Source of the DNA: Bacteroidales bacterium | GTDB lineage: Bacteria > Bacteroidota > Bacteroidia > Bacteroidales > UBA7960 | Direction: 5' to 3' | NCBI GenBank assembly: GCA_012521995.1 | Contig: JAAYLH010000109.1 | Span: forward strand, 1-38,755 | DNA length: 38,755 nucleotides | Shown here: positions 1-7,239 of the stretch, in pieces | Layout of the letters: every line of letters starts with the position of its first letter | Numbering within the stretch: the first letter of the stretch is position 1 | Position numbers and translations under genes: made by a program | The notes under the pieces: model-generated | Database searches by the model: none | The model's input: only the letters and a program-made list of their open reading frames with translations | Told to the model about the DNA's origin: nothing

Positions 1-563
1 ATGGGGTCGTAGTTGATGGAGATGTCGCTGTCGTAAACCACCGCATAAACGGTTTCGCCCACCAGCATAGCCAGTCCGGTGGCGCGAAGGGGGGTTACAT
101 TGGGAATTTCGTCAAGCAAGACCTCAGGGTCGTCTCCTGATGCACCCAGGCCGGGTCCGGGAGTCAGGTAGTTCTGTAACCCATTATTGGTGGGGCCGGC
201 ATTGATCCAGGTGTTCAGAATGGTCTTAGGGGCAAACCAGCCTTCATCACCAACCTGACCGGTAAAAAGCTCAATGGTTTCGCCAATGTTCTCCTGGAAA
301 AACTTCAGCGGCTGACGCTGGCCAACGTCTGCAATGTTGTCGTTGACATCCGCCGAAGAAAAATTATTGGGCTCGTTGCCATTGTCAATGCTGTCTTCAT
401 CGATCAACAGGAAAACGATTTCCGAATTGTCAAAAGGCTCGCCGTTGATGTTTTCGTCGTCGGGGTTGGCGCTCTCATCCGTACAGGCTGAAAGTCCTGC
501 CACCAGGGCGCTCATGAAAAATAAACGGAACCAGAATCTTGTATTTAAGAAGATTGATTTCAT
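1..563 (-). CDS. Hypothetical lipoprotein, truncated at the window edge
   Basis: The reading frame is open from an ATG at 561-563 to base 1, giving 187 complete codons without a stop, so the C-terminus lies outside the window. The protein begins MKSIFLNTRFWFRLFF and has a lipobox ending LSAC with the lipidated Cys at residue 27, so it should be anchored in an envelope membrane. The mature part is acidic, rich in Asp, Asn and Glu, and looks like a soluble secreted domain. I do not recognise a family. The strand and frame are well supported by the signal sequence; the function is unknown. Confidence 0.75.
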   Translation of the reverse strand, partial: MKSIFLNTRFWFRLFFMSALVAGLSACTDESANPDDENINGEPFDNSEIVFLLIDEDSIDNGNEPNNFSSADVNDNIADVGQRQPLKFFQENIGETIELFTGQVGDEGWFAPKTILNTWINAGPTNNGLQNYLTPGPGLGASGDDPEVLLDEIPNVTPLRATGLAMLVGETVYAVVYDSDISINYDP

Positions 564-813
564 GTGTTTTAAGTTGAATATTTATAATAATAATAAACGC
601 TGAAGAGGGCTAATTGTTTGCAATAGCCTTTTTCTTTCAGGGATTATAAAAAACCAGATGTCTGATGGAGTGATGCGTGATGATTAAAATGGAGAAAAAT
701 CCCTGAACAGTGAATTCCTCAAAATCAGGGGATCAGTTGAAACTGATTATTCTGGTCGTTATTGTAGTTTTCCAGAAGACCTGCGTTTTTTATCAATGCT
801 TTTTGTCCCCCCT
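564..813. other. Intergenic, no gene seen
   Basis: AT-rich stretch upstream of the lipoprotein gene that starts at 563. It lies between that start and the creatininase-like remnant. I found no ORF with recognisable protein character and no clear hairpin. It probably holds the lipoprotein promoter, but I could not pick a convincing -33/-7 pair. Confidence 0.4.
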
Positions 814-1047
814 TTATTCATACATTTTTTCGGGATCGATTGTACAGATTTCCAGGATCAACTCAGCAACCTCTGAAGCCAACTCCAAAAAATGCTGCTC
901 ACCCTTTCCTTGGGTGACAGGCCCGGGGTTTTCCACTCCAGTATCCTCAGTCACCAGGGGTCATTTCCGCTCGATCCAGACCCAGCCTTTGCGGAAAGCC
1001 CTGATTTTCAGGGCTCCCCATATGCTGGCCGCAGAGAATGGGTTAGG
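814..1047 (-). pseudogene. Creatininase-family amidohydrolase remnant (C-terminal end only)
   Basis: Read on the minus strand, one frame gives two blocks separated by an in-frame TGA at 961-963. Before the stop is KIRAFRKGWVWIERK; after it come VTEDTGVENPGPVTQGKGEQ and a helical tail ending DPEKMYE. From memory this matches the C-terminal end of creatininase-family proteins of Bacteroidota, where a Trp followed by a TxDTGxGxPxxAT-like segment and an acidic tail is usual. The stop falls where that Trp would be, consistent with a TGG to TGA change. The metal-binding N-terminal two thirds are absent, because the Pmp3-family gene begins immediately upstream. Most likely a decayed fragment. A short expressed ORF from a GTG after the stop cannot be excluded. 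Confidence 0.5.
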
Positions 1048-1048
1048 C

Positions 1049-1204
1049 TTACTTTTGCTTATTAAGGATCACCAGGGCGGCAATCACCCCAGGCACCCAT
1101 CCCGCCAGGGTCAGCAGGAACACAATCAGGACGGAGCCACAACCCTTGTCAACCACTGCAAGAGGTGGAAAAAATATGGCCAGCAGGACTCTCAGCAAGG
1201 ACAT
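1049..1204 (-). CDS. YqaE/Pmp3 family small membrane protein
   Basis: A 51-residue protein starting MSLLRVLLAIFFPPLAVVDK and ending VIAALVILNKQK. It has the hallmarks of the Pmp3/UPF0057 (YqaE) family: an N-terminal hydrophobic helix with FPPLAV, the conserved GCG motif (residues 21-23), a second helix, the GWVPGVIAA motif, and a length of about 50 residues. Family members are two-helix plasma-membrane proteins linked in yeast and plants to membrane potential and salt or cold stress; bacterial roles are poorly known. The gene is short enough to be missed by length-filtered annotation. It abuts the creatininase-like remnant just downstream. Confidence 0.9.
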   Translation of the reverse strand: MSLLRVLLAIFFPPLAVVDKGCGSVLIVFLLTLAGWVPGVIAALVILNKQK

Positions 1205-1259
1205 GTGATTAACTTTTCCGGTTCAGCATGAGATGCTTGTGTTTATTTATCAGAAGCGG

Positions 1260-1286
1260 GCTGATTTTTTTAAAAAAGGAATCAGC
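1260..1286 (-). terminator. Possible hairpin terminator after the TrmO-like gene
   Basis: GCTGATT and AATCAGC form a perfect 7-bp stem. It can extend through T and A runs with a two-base bulge. It lies 126-152 bases past the stop of the TrmO-like gene and just upstream of the Pmp3 gene. No strong U-tract follows, so the terminator role is tentative. Confidence 0.3.
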
Positions 1287-1411
1287 TTTCAACTGTCTTT
1301 CCCAAAGCAAAATAAAAAAAAACCTGACAGAAGGAGGAAAAATCTGGTTCCCGAAAAGGGGTTTTTGAGACAGAAAAGCATTGGTGACTTATTTTGATCA
1401 GATGAAGATTG

Positions 1412-1930
1412 TCAGCTGAAGCGATCATCAGATCTGACTTCGTTGGGGTTGCCTGTTATTCTGTTGATCCATCCGCTTTTTTCAATCTTGTGAATGTCGA
1501 ATTGGGCAACATAGGGTTTGATGTCCAGCAGGGGGGTGCCATCGAGCATGTCCACATTTTCCACCTCCAGGATGTTGTCGTGGATGCTGATGAGTTTTAC
1601 CACTGAAAGCCCAATGGCATTGGGCCTCCTGGGCGCCCGGGTGGCAAATATTCCGTGGGGCTGGTTGTCAAGGAAGGGGATTACCTGCAGATCAAAACCT
1701 TCTGACCGGTGAAATTGATAGATCAGGTGGATATGGGAAAAATGCTCAAGATCGAGCAAGCCCTTAATAAACCTTTTCTTCAGTACAATGATTCCTTTAA
1801 TTCCTTTCGACCCGCTGGACTGGACGGGCATCCCTTCCTTGCTTTTGAAAGGGGTTTGGATGGTTCCGATGGAGTTGAATGTAATGGCCATTTTTTTATC
1901 CAGTTGAATCGGATTTATTTCTGAACTCAA
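1412..1930 (-). CDS. trmO: tRNA m6t6A37 methyltransferase TrmO-like (TsaA/UPF0066)
   Basis: A 172-residue protein with the UPF0066/TsaA beta-barrel signature. The diagnostic ATRAPRRPNAIGLS motif lies at residues 97-109, preceded by FSHIHLIYQFHR at 64-75. In characterised members (E. coli TrmO/YaeB) the enzyme uses S-adenosylmethionine to N6-methylate t6A37 in tRNA-Thr. The length matches the short single-domain form and lacks the C-terminal extension of the E. coli enzyme. Residue 14 (MAITFNSIGTIQTPF) is an equally good start because the family core begins there. The gene stands alone on its strand. Family assignment is secure; exact tRNA substrate is inferred. Confidence 0.88.
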   Translation of the reverse strand: MSSEINPIQLDKKMAITFNSIGTIQTPFKSKEGMPVQSSGSKGIKGIIVLKKRFIKGLLDLEHFSHIHLIYQFHRSEGFDLQVIPFLDNQPHGIFATRAPRRPNAIGLSVVKLISIHDNILEVENVDMLDGTPLLDIKPYVAQFDIHKIEKSGWINRITGNPNEVRSDDRFS

Positions 1931-2240
1931 ATATAGGAGAAAATAAGCGATTTTATATGGTTAATGTGTTTTCAATAAACCTTTTACATAGAATGAAAAC
2001 ATAAATTTATTTGCCATTTCCCTGCCAGAGTCCCGCCATGGTCCTGTACAGGAAGTCGTGGTAAGAACCTCATTAGAGCATGGTACGAGCATGGTGTAAT
2101 CATTAGGTAAAAAAATAAGATTTAAGATCAAATTTATAAGACAAAAAACCGGTTGTTTACAGGGTCTGATCACTTTTTTTTAGAGGTGGAGGGATGGTAT
2201 TTTTTTATACTTTACATTTGCCAGAGAAAAACTATCCACC
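1931..2240. other. Intergenic with palindrome and tandem 11-nt repeat
   Basis: AT-rich region between divergent genes. It contains the perfect palindrome TCCTGTACAGGA at 2042-2053. Two adjacent 11-nt copies, GAGCATGGTAC (2076-2086) and GAGCATGGTGT (2087-2097), match at 9 of 11 positions. A 70-codon ORF on the minus strand covers this stretch but has no recognisable domain. No other gene is seen. Confidence 0.4.
2213..2220 (+). promoter_or_regulatory. Candidate -7 box for the C_GCAxxG_C_C gene
   Basis: TACATTTG matches the Bacteroidota -7 consensus TAnnTTTG exactly and lies 20 bases before the start codon at 2241. I could not find a convincing -33 TTTG at the usual spacing. Confidence 0.3.
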
Positions 2241-2687
2241 ATGACGGAAAGACAAAAGAAAGCAGAAGCTGCCTTCCTGAAAGGCTACAACTGTGCGCAG
2301 TCGGTATTGCTGGCCTTTAACGAGGATATTGGGATTGAGGATGAGACCCTGCTGCGCATCTCCTCGGGCTTTGGCTCGGGGATGGGCCGCATGCAGGAAA
2401 CCTGCGGGGCGCTCACGGGCGGCATGATGGTGATCAGCTATCTCCATGGCAAACATAAACCCGTGGACCCTGCCTCGAAGGAACGTTCCATTGAGATGAT
2501 CAGCGCTTTTGTTAAGGCTTTCAGGAAAAAACACAAGCAGGCCAACTGTTTCGACCTGCTGGGACTTGACCTGGACACTGAAGAGGGCCGGGAAAGGCAA
2601 AAGAAAGAGCCTTCCTTTAAAAAGAAATGCACTTCCTATGTGACCGATGCGGTAAACATCCTTGAACGTGAGATCTTGCAACTGTAA
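2241..2687 (+). CDS. C_GCAxxG_C_C family redox-type protein
   Basis: A 148-residue soluble protein showing the Cys pattern that names the family: GYNCAQSV (Cys18), CGALTGG (Cys55), then single Cys residues near 102 and 130 in CFDLLG and CTSYV. The GCAxxG element appears here as CGALTGG. These proteins have a conserved Cys set and are suspected redox or metal-binding proteins; none is well characterised to my knowledge. There is no signal peptide, so it is probably cytoplasmic. A strong intrinsic terminator follows at once, so the gene appears monocistronic. Confidence 0.88.
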   Translation: MTERQKKAEAAFLKGYNCAQSVLLAFNEDIGIEDETLLRISSGFGSGMGRMQETCGALTGGMMVISYLHGKHKPVDPASKERSIEMISAFVKAFRKKHKQANCFDLLGLDLDTEEGRERQKKEPSFKKKCTSYVTDAVNILEREILQL

Positions 2688-2699
2688 GGAAAAAAAGAT

Positions 2700-2728
2700 A
2701 AAGGGCCTTTCCGGGGGCCCTTTTTTTT
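2700..2728 (+). terminator. Intrinsic terminator after the C_GCAxxG_C_C gene
   Basis: AAAGGGCC pairs with GGCCCTTT across a short loop, and the right arm runs into eight T residues. It starts about a dozen bases after the stop codon. This is a textbook rho-independent terminator. Confidence 0.85.
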
Positions 2729-2879
2729 GAAACCGAATGCCGGTCTTTTCGCCCAGGCATTACTATCCTGAAAATTATCACGCTGCCAGAATAGGCCCGA
2801 AGGAAATAGCCCTCATTGGGGATGGCCAGCAGGGTAATTTCTGTCCCTTCATCCTTGTTTGGTGGCGTACGCAATTAAA

Positions 2880-2914
2880 GTGGCCTGAAGATTTTTATTG
2901 GGTCTTCAGGCCAC
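2880..2914 (-). terminator. Hairpin downstream of the DUF2147 gene
   Basis: GTGGCCTGAAGA and TCTTCAGGCCAC form a perfect 12-bp stem with an 11-base loop. It lies 29 bases beyond the stop of the DUF2147 gene. The minus-strand sequence after it (CTTTAATT) is only a weak U-tract. It may stabilise the 3' end rather than terminate. Confidence 0.5.
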
Positions 2915-2942
2915 GTTGAAGATATCGTAACAGGGATAAGCC

Positions 2943-3398
2943 TTACTGGCGGATGGCCCTTTCGCGGGTCCAAATGGAGTTGCGACCCAGCATGCGCATG
3001 CCCATGACATAGCCGCGGAGCACCAGTTTGTTGTTGCCGTCGAGCTTCATAAAGGCGGTATAGGTCTTCCCGTTGTCGGGGTCATAAATGGTGCCGCCCG
3101 ACCATTCTTTCTTTCCACTATCGTAGGAGAACCCTTTAAGGATTTGCAGGCCGATAAGACGCTGCGTCTTCAGGTTGTCCTTGGGGTTTTCTTTATCGAG
3201 TTTTGGCCTTCCGTTCTCGTCCAGGGGTTCATTGAGCCAAACGATCTTACCCAAAAACTGGCCGTTGGAAGCTTTTGTGATTTCGATCTGCGAGGTTCCT
3301 TCTTCAGTAAGCCAGATGCCCAAAATGGCATCGGCCTGGGCAAAGATGGGCAGGCTGATAAACAGGGCCACGACCATCAGCAAGAGTTGTTTTTTCAT
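2943..3398 (-). CDS. DUF2147 family exported protein
   Basis: A 151-residue protein starting MKKQLLLMVVALFISLPIFA with a clear signal peptide cleaved near AQA. The mature region shows the DUF2147 pattern: an early GIWLTEEGTSQIEI strand, GKIVWLNEP, a central region with NLKTQRLIGLQILKGF, then GTIYDPDNGKTYTAFM and LRGYVMG...GRNSIWTR at the end. The family forms a small lipocalin-like beta barrel, exported and common in Bacteroidota and Proteobacteria; its ligand is unknown. An upstream in-frame start would add 26 residues that spoil the signal peptide, so the start at 3398 is preferred. Confidence 0.88.
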   Translation of the reverse strand: MKKQLLLMVVALFISLPIFAQADAILGIWLTEEGTSQIEITKASNGQFLGKIVWLNEPLDENGRPKLDKENPKDNLKTQRLIGLQILKGFSYDSGKKEWSGGTIYDPDNGKTYTAFMKLDGNNKLVLRGYVMGMRMLGRNSIWTRERAIRQ

Positions 3399-3520
3399 AA
3401 ACGTGTTTTTTTGGTGAATAGGTTTTGTATTGCCGGAAAAGACCTTTTGAATCAGAAGTCTTTTTGCGCATTTCAAAATTAAAAAAATAAATGTTTAAAA
3501 CAAGCGTAGTGAAGCGAGTC

Positions 3521-4372
3521 TCAAATATCGGCCATTTTGTTGAAAAGTGCCTCAAGATCAGATTCTAAGGCCTGGTCGTGCTTCACGAGATATTGGATAA
3601 GGGCTTCTCCACCCGAGTAAAAAGCGAGGCGGCTGAAGGTTCCAGAGCGCCCCACCAGGTTTTTTTCAAGGCCGAGTAGTGACCTGAGTTTGTTTTCGAT
3701 AAAGAGGGCAAAGCCTTCTTTCCATTGCTGCCAGATCATGTACTGGTAGTCGAAGGGGCTGAGCATCTGCTGCAGGGCCTTGCGATTCAGCCAGATGGCC
3801 TCCTCATCGCCGATGTCAAGGGCACGCACCAGCCTGCGGTAGGTCTCTTCCACGCTTTCATTGCTGTAAGGAAATGGATGGTTCATTTCCCACATGTAGT
3901 CCTGCTTCAGAACCGCGTGCTGAGCGAGGGGCAATTGTTCACGCAGGGCAGGTTCCACCGTTTCCCATTGTTGACAGTGAATGAACTCGTGAAAGATGGT
4001 GACATAACCCAAGGGGGAATCAAAGACATCCCCGGTGACGATGCAAGCGGCCTTTCCCCCGTAAAAGTCGAGCGGGAAGGCCGCCCGAACCCCTTCAGGC
4101 ACTTGCATGTTTGCGGGTGCGTGTGCCACCAGGCGGTATTGGGTTTTAGTAGAATCAAGGTCAAAGACAAAGAATTGCCCGTCCTGGGCTATGGCAATAG
4201 GGTAAAGGTTGCTGACAAAGGGATGCACCCCCTTGAGCCGGTCACGGTATTCAAAGACCCGCACCAGGGGCTCTTTATACTGCCGGGACATAGCCTCGGG
4301 AGTGACCAGGGGTGCCCCCGCCAGTTGTCCCATCAGCAGCATGGAAAGAAAAAACAGTTTCAGTGGTTTCAA
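3521..4372 (-). CDS. Secreted protein with HExxH motif, possible metalloprotease
   Basis: A 283-residue protein with a signal peptide (MKPLKLFFLSMLLMGQLAGA). At 128-132 it has HEFIH, the HExxH zinc-binding motif of gluzincin-type metallopeptidases, preceded by the strand and helix GYVTIF. Downstream acidic candidates for a third ligand are Glu176 in the ESVEETYRR helix and Glu226 in GFALFIENK. The rest does not match a family I can name. It may be an envelope-localised peptidase or an inactive relative. It is not in a tight operon: about 120 bases separate it from the DUF2147 start and about 220 from the dipeptidase gene. Confidence 0.65.
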   Translation of the reverse strand: MKPLKLFFLSMLLMGQLAGAPLVTPEAMSRQYKEPLVRVFEYRDRLKGVHPFVSNLYPIAIAQDGQFFVFDLDSTKTQYRLVAHAPANMQVPEGVRAAFPLDFYGGKAACIVTGDVFDSPLGYVTIFHEFIHCQQWETVEPALREQLPLAQHAVLKQDYMWEMNHPFPYSNESVEETYRRLVRALDIGDEEAIWLNRKALQQMLSPFDYQYMIWQQWKEGFALFIENKLRSLLGLEKNLVGRSGTFSRLAFYSGGEALIQYLVKHDQALESDLEALFNKMADI

Positions 4373-4590
4373 GGCTTGTTTTTTTCAAATGTACGCCAAA
4401 GAAGAGGAAAAGTCAAATTCAAATCCCTGTTTGTGAAGCTTCCCGAAACGGGATTGCCTCGAAGGATTCTTTGGCTTTTTCGTCGGGTAAACAGGGGAAG
4501 AACTTGGATTTTTTGCCTGTAAAAAAGCAGAAGCCCTGCCAGGGGTGGGCTCCTGACAAGGCTTGTTGCTATTTCGGGGCAAATCGTCCG

Positions 4591-5832
4591 TTAACTTTTG
4601 CCTGTGATTCGTTCATTCTCCCTGAACACGCGCATAAAGTTGCCGGACCAGATCTTCTCGATGTCTTTTTTGCTGTAGCCGCGCCTTACAAGTTCGAGGG
4701 TGATATTACCCATTTGGGTCACATCATAACAGTCTTCAAGGGCACCACCGCCGTCGAAATCGGTGCCAATACCCACATAGTCAATGCCAATGAGGTTAAC
4801 GATATGGTCAATGTGGTCGATCAGGTCGGATACCGTTGCCATGGGAGCGGGGTACTTGCGATTGATCTCATCCCACATATTGCGCAATTGGTCCATTTCA
4901 TCATCCGAAAGGAGTTCGCGATCGGGAAAAGCGGCTCGCATGGCAGCAAAGGCCGAGTCGCGCTGGGCATTGGCGGGCAGGTCCTTCACATAACTGCTCA
5001 GCACGCACATTTGTATGACGCCGCCGTTTTCGGCCAGGGCCAGCAGCATTTCATCGTTGAGGTTTCGGGGGTTATCGCAGATGGCCCTTGCGTTGGAGTG
5101 GGAGGCAATGACAGGTGCCCGGCTTAGCTCAAGTACATCATAAAATGCCTTATCGGAAATATGGCTCACGTCTACCATCATCCCCAGGCGGTTCATTTCC
5201 CTGACCACTTCCTTCCCGAATTCGGAGAGTCCGTTGTGGAGGGGGCCCCCTTCATCGGTGGAGGAGTCGCAAATCTGGTTGTTCCTGGTATGGGAGAGGG
5301 TGATGTAGCGGGCGCCCATATCGTAATAGGCTTCGACCATGGACAGGTCCTCTCCGATGGGATACCCGTTTTCAAGGCCGATATAAATGGCTCGCTTGCC
5401 TTCTTCCTGCAGGCGGTAAGCGTCCTCGGGAGTCAATGCCAGTTCGGCTTGCTCGGGATGTTTCTCAAGGGTTTGGTGAACCACGTCGAAGATGGCATTG
5501 GCTTGTTCTTTGACCCGTTTATAGGCATCGGGGCCCAGGGGACCCTGGCCAAGGAATACGGCAAAGAAAGCTGCATCCTGCCCGCCTTCCACCATGCGGG
5601 GAAAGTCGATCTTTCCACCGCGTGCGTAAGGATCATTGCGCTTGCTGATGTCAAAACCGCTGCGCATCATCCGCAAGGGGGTGTCGGTATGGCTGTCAAG
5701 GGTTAGCACCTCCTGATGGATGGCCTGGGCTTTTTGCGCAAGCTTTTCTTCGGAAGGGGTGCAGGAAAACATCAGGATCGATAAGGTGATCATGGAGATC
5801 AGAGACAGGAAAGGGGATCGTTGCATGGGCAA
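4591..5832 (-). CDS. Membrane dipeptidase (peptidase M19), lipoprotein
   Basis: A 413-residue member of the renal dipeptidase family, which hydrolyses dipeptides with a binuclear zinc centre. The expected ligands are visible: His48 and Asp50 in DSHTDTP, bridging Glu154 in GLENGYP, His224 in VDVSHIS and His245 in IASHSNAR, with the late Asp358 in GIGTDFDGGG. The signal peptide ends in a lipobox (LMFSC, Cys24), so the enzyme is lipid-anchored in the envelope. An insertion near 285-335 is longer than in minimal family members. It lies 73 bases downstream of a membrane protein gene and may be the last gene of the TetR-led operon. Substrate is inferred; some relatives act on D-amino-acid or cysteinyl-glycine dipeptides. 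Confidence 0.92.
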   Translation of the reverse strand: MPMQRSPFLSLISMITLSILMFSCTPSEEKLAQKAQAIHQEVLTLDSHTDTPLRMMRSGFDISKRNDPYARGGKIDFPRMVEGGQDAAFFAVFLGQGPLGPDAYKRVKEQANAIFDVVHQTLEKHPEQAELALTPEDAYRLQEEGKRAIYIGLENGYPIGEDLSMVEAYYDMGARYITLSHTRNNQICDSSTDEGGPLHNGLSEFGKEVVREMNRLGMMVDVSHISDKAFYDVLELSRAPVIASHSNARAICDNPRNLNDEMLLALAENGGVIQMCVLSSYVKDLPANAQRDSAFAAMRAAFPDRELLSDDEMDQLRNMWDEINRKYPAPMATVSDLIDHIDHIVNLIGIDYVGIGTDFDGGGALEDCYDVTQMGNITLELVRRGYSKKDIEKIWSGNFMRVFRENERITGKS

Positions 5833-5905
5833 ATAATTTTAAGCGGTAAATGTAGAAAATTTTATTTTCTCACCCAACGGCTCTTTACAATAAATGGCTG
5901 AATGC

Positions 5906-6460
5906 TCATTTTCTTTTCAGAAATGCGATAAGCCCAAAAATGGCCAATCCAATGACGAGCAGAATGCAAATGATCAGCAACACCCACTTGGCCATTCCCA
6001 TCAGGGAGGTGTACCCTGCCAGGGCATTGCTTTGTTCGGGGAAAGCCCTCAGCATGGAAAGGATGCCTGCATTCTCCAACAGGTCAAACAGCATGGCCGC
6101 CAAGGGGAGTAGGTTTAGTTTTTGCAGTGAGGACCCTCCAAGCCCATTCATTTTCAGCAGCCAGCTATTGATGAGGGCCAGCAGCCCGCCATAAACAAAG
6201 GGAAACAGGATGTCGCCGGCCAAAAGGGTGGTAATATATCCTTGCCTGCCCGCTTCGCCGTATTTAAAAAGCAGGAAGTGGGCCTGGTCGGGACTGAAGC
6301 CAAAGAGGGTATCGAGTATGGGGTGCTCCGTGCCGGGGCCGAAATGGGTTATGAGATAGGGAAACAGGAACTGCTGGAAGGCCACCAGCAAGGCTATCAG
6401 GATCAGAATGTTTAGTCCGATGGCCTGCCTGATAAGCCAGTTAGAAAAGCGTGTGATCAT
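5906..6460 (-). CDS. Four-helix integral membrane protein of unknown family
   Basis: A 184-residue protein with four predicted transmembrane segments, at roughly residues 14-36, 79-102, 115-135 and 157-181. It ends in a basic tail (FLKRK). A hydrophilic loop of about 40 residues (HFGPGTEHPILDTLFGFSPD) separates helices 1 and 2 and is rich in Phe, Gly and Pro. I do not recognise the family. It starts 3 bases after the LolA-like gene, so co-translation with the export operon is likely and it may be an accessory subunit. Confidence 0.75.
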   Translation of the reverse strand: MITRFSNWLIRQAIGLNILILIALLVAFQQFLFPYLITHFGPGTEHPILDTLFGFSPDQAHFLLFKYGEAGRQGYITTLLAGDILFPFVYGGLLALINSWLLKMNGLGGSSLQKLNLLPLAAMLFDLLENAGILSMLRAFPEQSNALAGYTSLMGMAKWVLLIICILLVIGLAIFGLIAFLKRK

Positions 6461-6463
6461 TGT

Positions 6464-7210
6464 TTATCGTCTTAGAGATGCTTTGCTGAATATGTGATCG
6501 GGGATGTCCTGGTTAAATTGGATGCTGGTGACATTAAACTCGGTGCCGTCACCTTGCTTAAGCATATCCTTGAACACCATTTTGGTGGGATACCAGCGCC
6601 CCTCTATTTGCTTCACTTCCGAAAGGGTGGTGCGCTTCAACAGTTGCCCGCTCTTGGCAAAAAGCTCTTCCAGCAGGGGCACATAACGCTCACTGTCGAT
6701 CCATATTCTGCGTGAGTCATAGGCAAGATCTGATGCCTTTGCTTTCAACTGCAATACATAGGTGGGGCGACCGTTAATAATCTCCGTACCGTTTAGTGTT
6801 GCTGTATAAACATCCGTCAGCTTATGGTCCTCCATCATATCCTCATAAGAGAGGTCAGAGCCCATCACCGACTGGCGGAGCATATGCCCCGAGATCTGAA
6901 TGATGCGGTCAGTGGCAGGGGAGTAGATCCAAAGCTGGTTTTCAAGTTTCAGCATCTTGGTACCCGCCTCACGGGGAGGGGAGAGGTATTCGGAAAAGGC
7001 TTGCCTGTCGCCCACAGCAAAGGTGCGCACCGTCATTGTACGGCTACCTCGTCGCCCGTGAATGGTCATGCTCGATTCAACGATGCTGTTCTCCGAATAC
7101 ATATTGCGGTCAACGCGGTCAAGGATCTCATTGGCCGTGGGCTGTGCCATACCTGTTAAGGCAAACAGGCTCAAACCCAAAAGCAAAACAGCGGTTTTAA
7201 ATTTTTTCAT
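6464..7210 (-). CDS. Outer-membrane lipoprotein-sorting protein, LolA-like
   Basis: A 248-residue periplasmic protein with a signal peptide (MKKFKTAVLLLGLSLFALTGMAQ). The mature part resembles the LolA-like family typified by COG2834: ANEILDRVDRNMYSENSIVE at the start, then strands with MTIHGRRG, a LWIYSPATDRIIQISG segment, ILDR-type helices and SEVKQIEGRWYPTKMVFKD near the end. These fold as a half-barrel that carries acyl chains of lipids or lipoproteins. A longer start at 7231 adds seven residues (MKNEKGK); I prefer 7210 because AAGGG lies just upstream and the signal peptide is cleaner. It follows the permease gene, fitting a carrier that accepts cargo from the ABC complex. Confidence 0.88.
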   Translation of the reverse strand: MKKFKTAVLLLGLSLFALTGMAQPTANEILDRVDRNMYSENSIVESSMTIHGRRGSRTMTVRTFAVGDRQAFSEYLSPPREAGTKMLKLENQLWIYSPATDRIIQISGHMLRQSVMGSDLSYEDMMEDHKLTDVYTATLNGTEIINGRPTYVLQLKAKASDLAYDSRRIWIDSERYVPLLEELFAKSGQLLKRTTLSEVKQIEGRWYPTKMVFKDMLKQGDGTEFNVTSIQFNQDIPDHIFSKASLRR

Positions 7211-7239
7211 TTTTCCCTTTTCATTTTTCATTTTTCAAA

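Noticed and set aside
710-1231. 173-codon plus-strand ORF
   Set aside because: It runs antisense to the Pmp3 gene and the creatininase-like remnant, both supported by conserved motifs, and has itself no recognisable domain.
1961-2173. 70-codon minus-strand ORF with a Cys-rich start
   Set aside because: No family match, no signal peptide, AT-rich and overlapping the palindrome and repeat at 2042-2097. Kept only as part of the intergenic description.
4312-5127. 271-codon plus-strand ORF
   Set aside because: Antisense to the M19 dipeptidase, whose zinc ligands prove the opposite frame.
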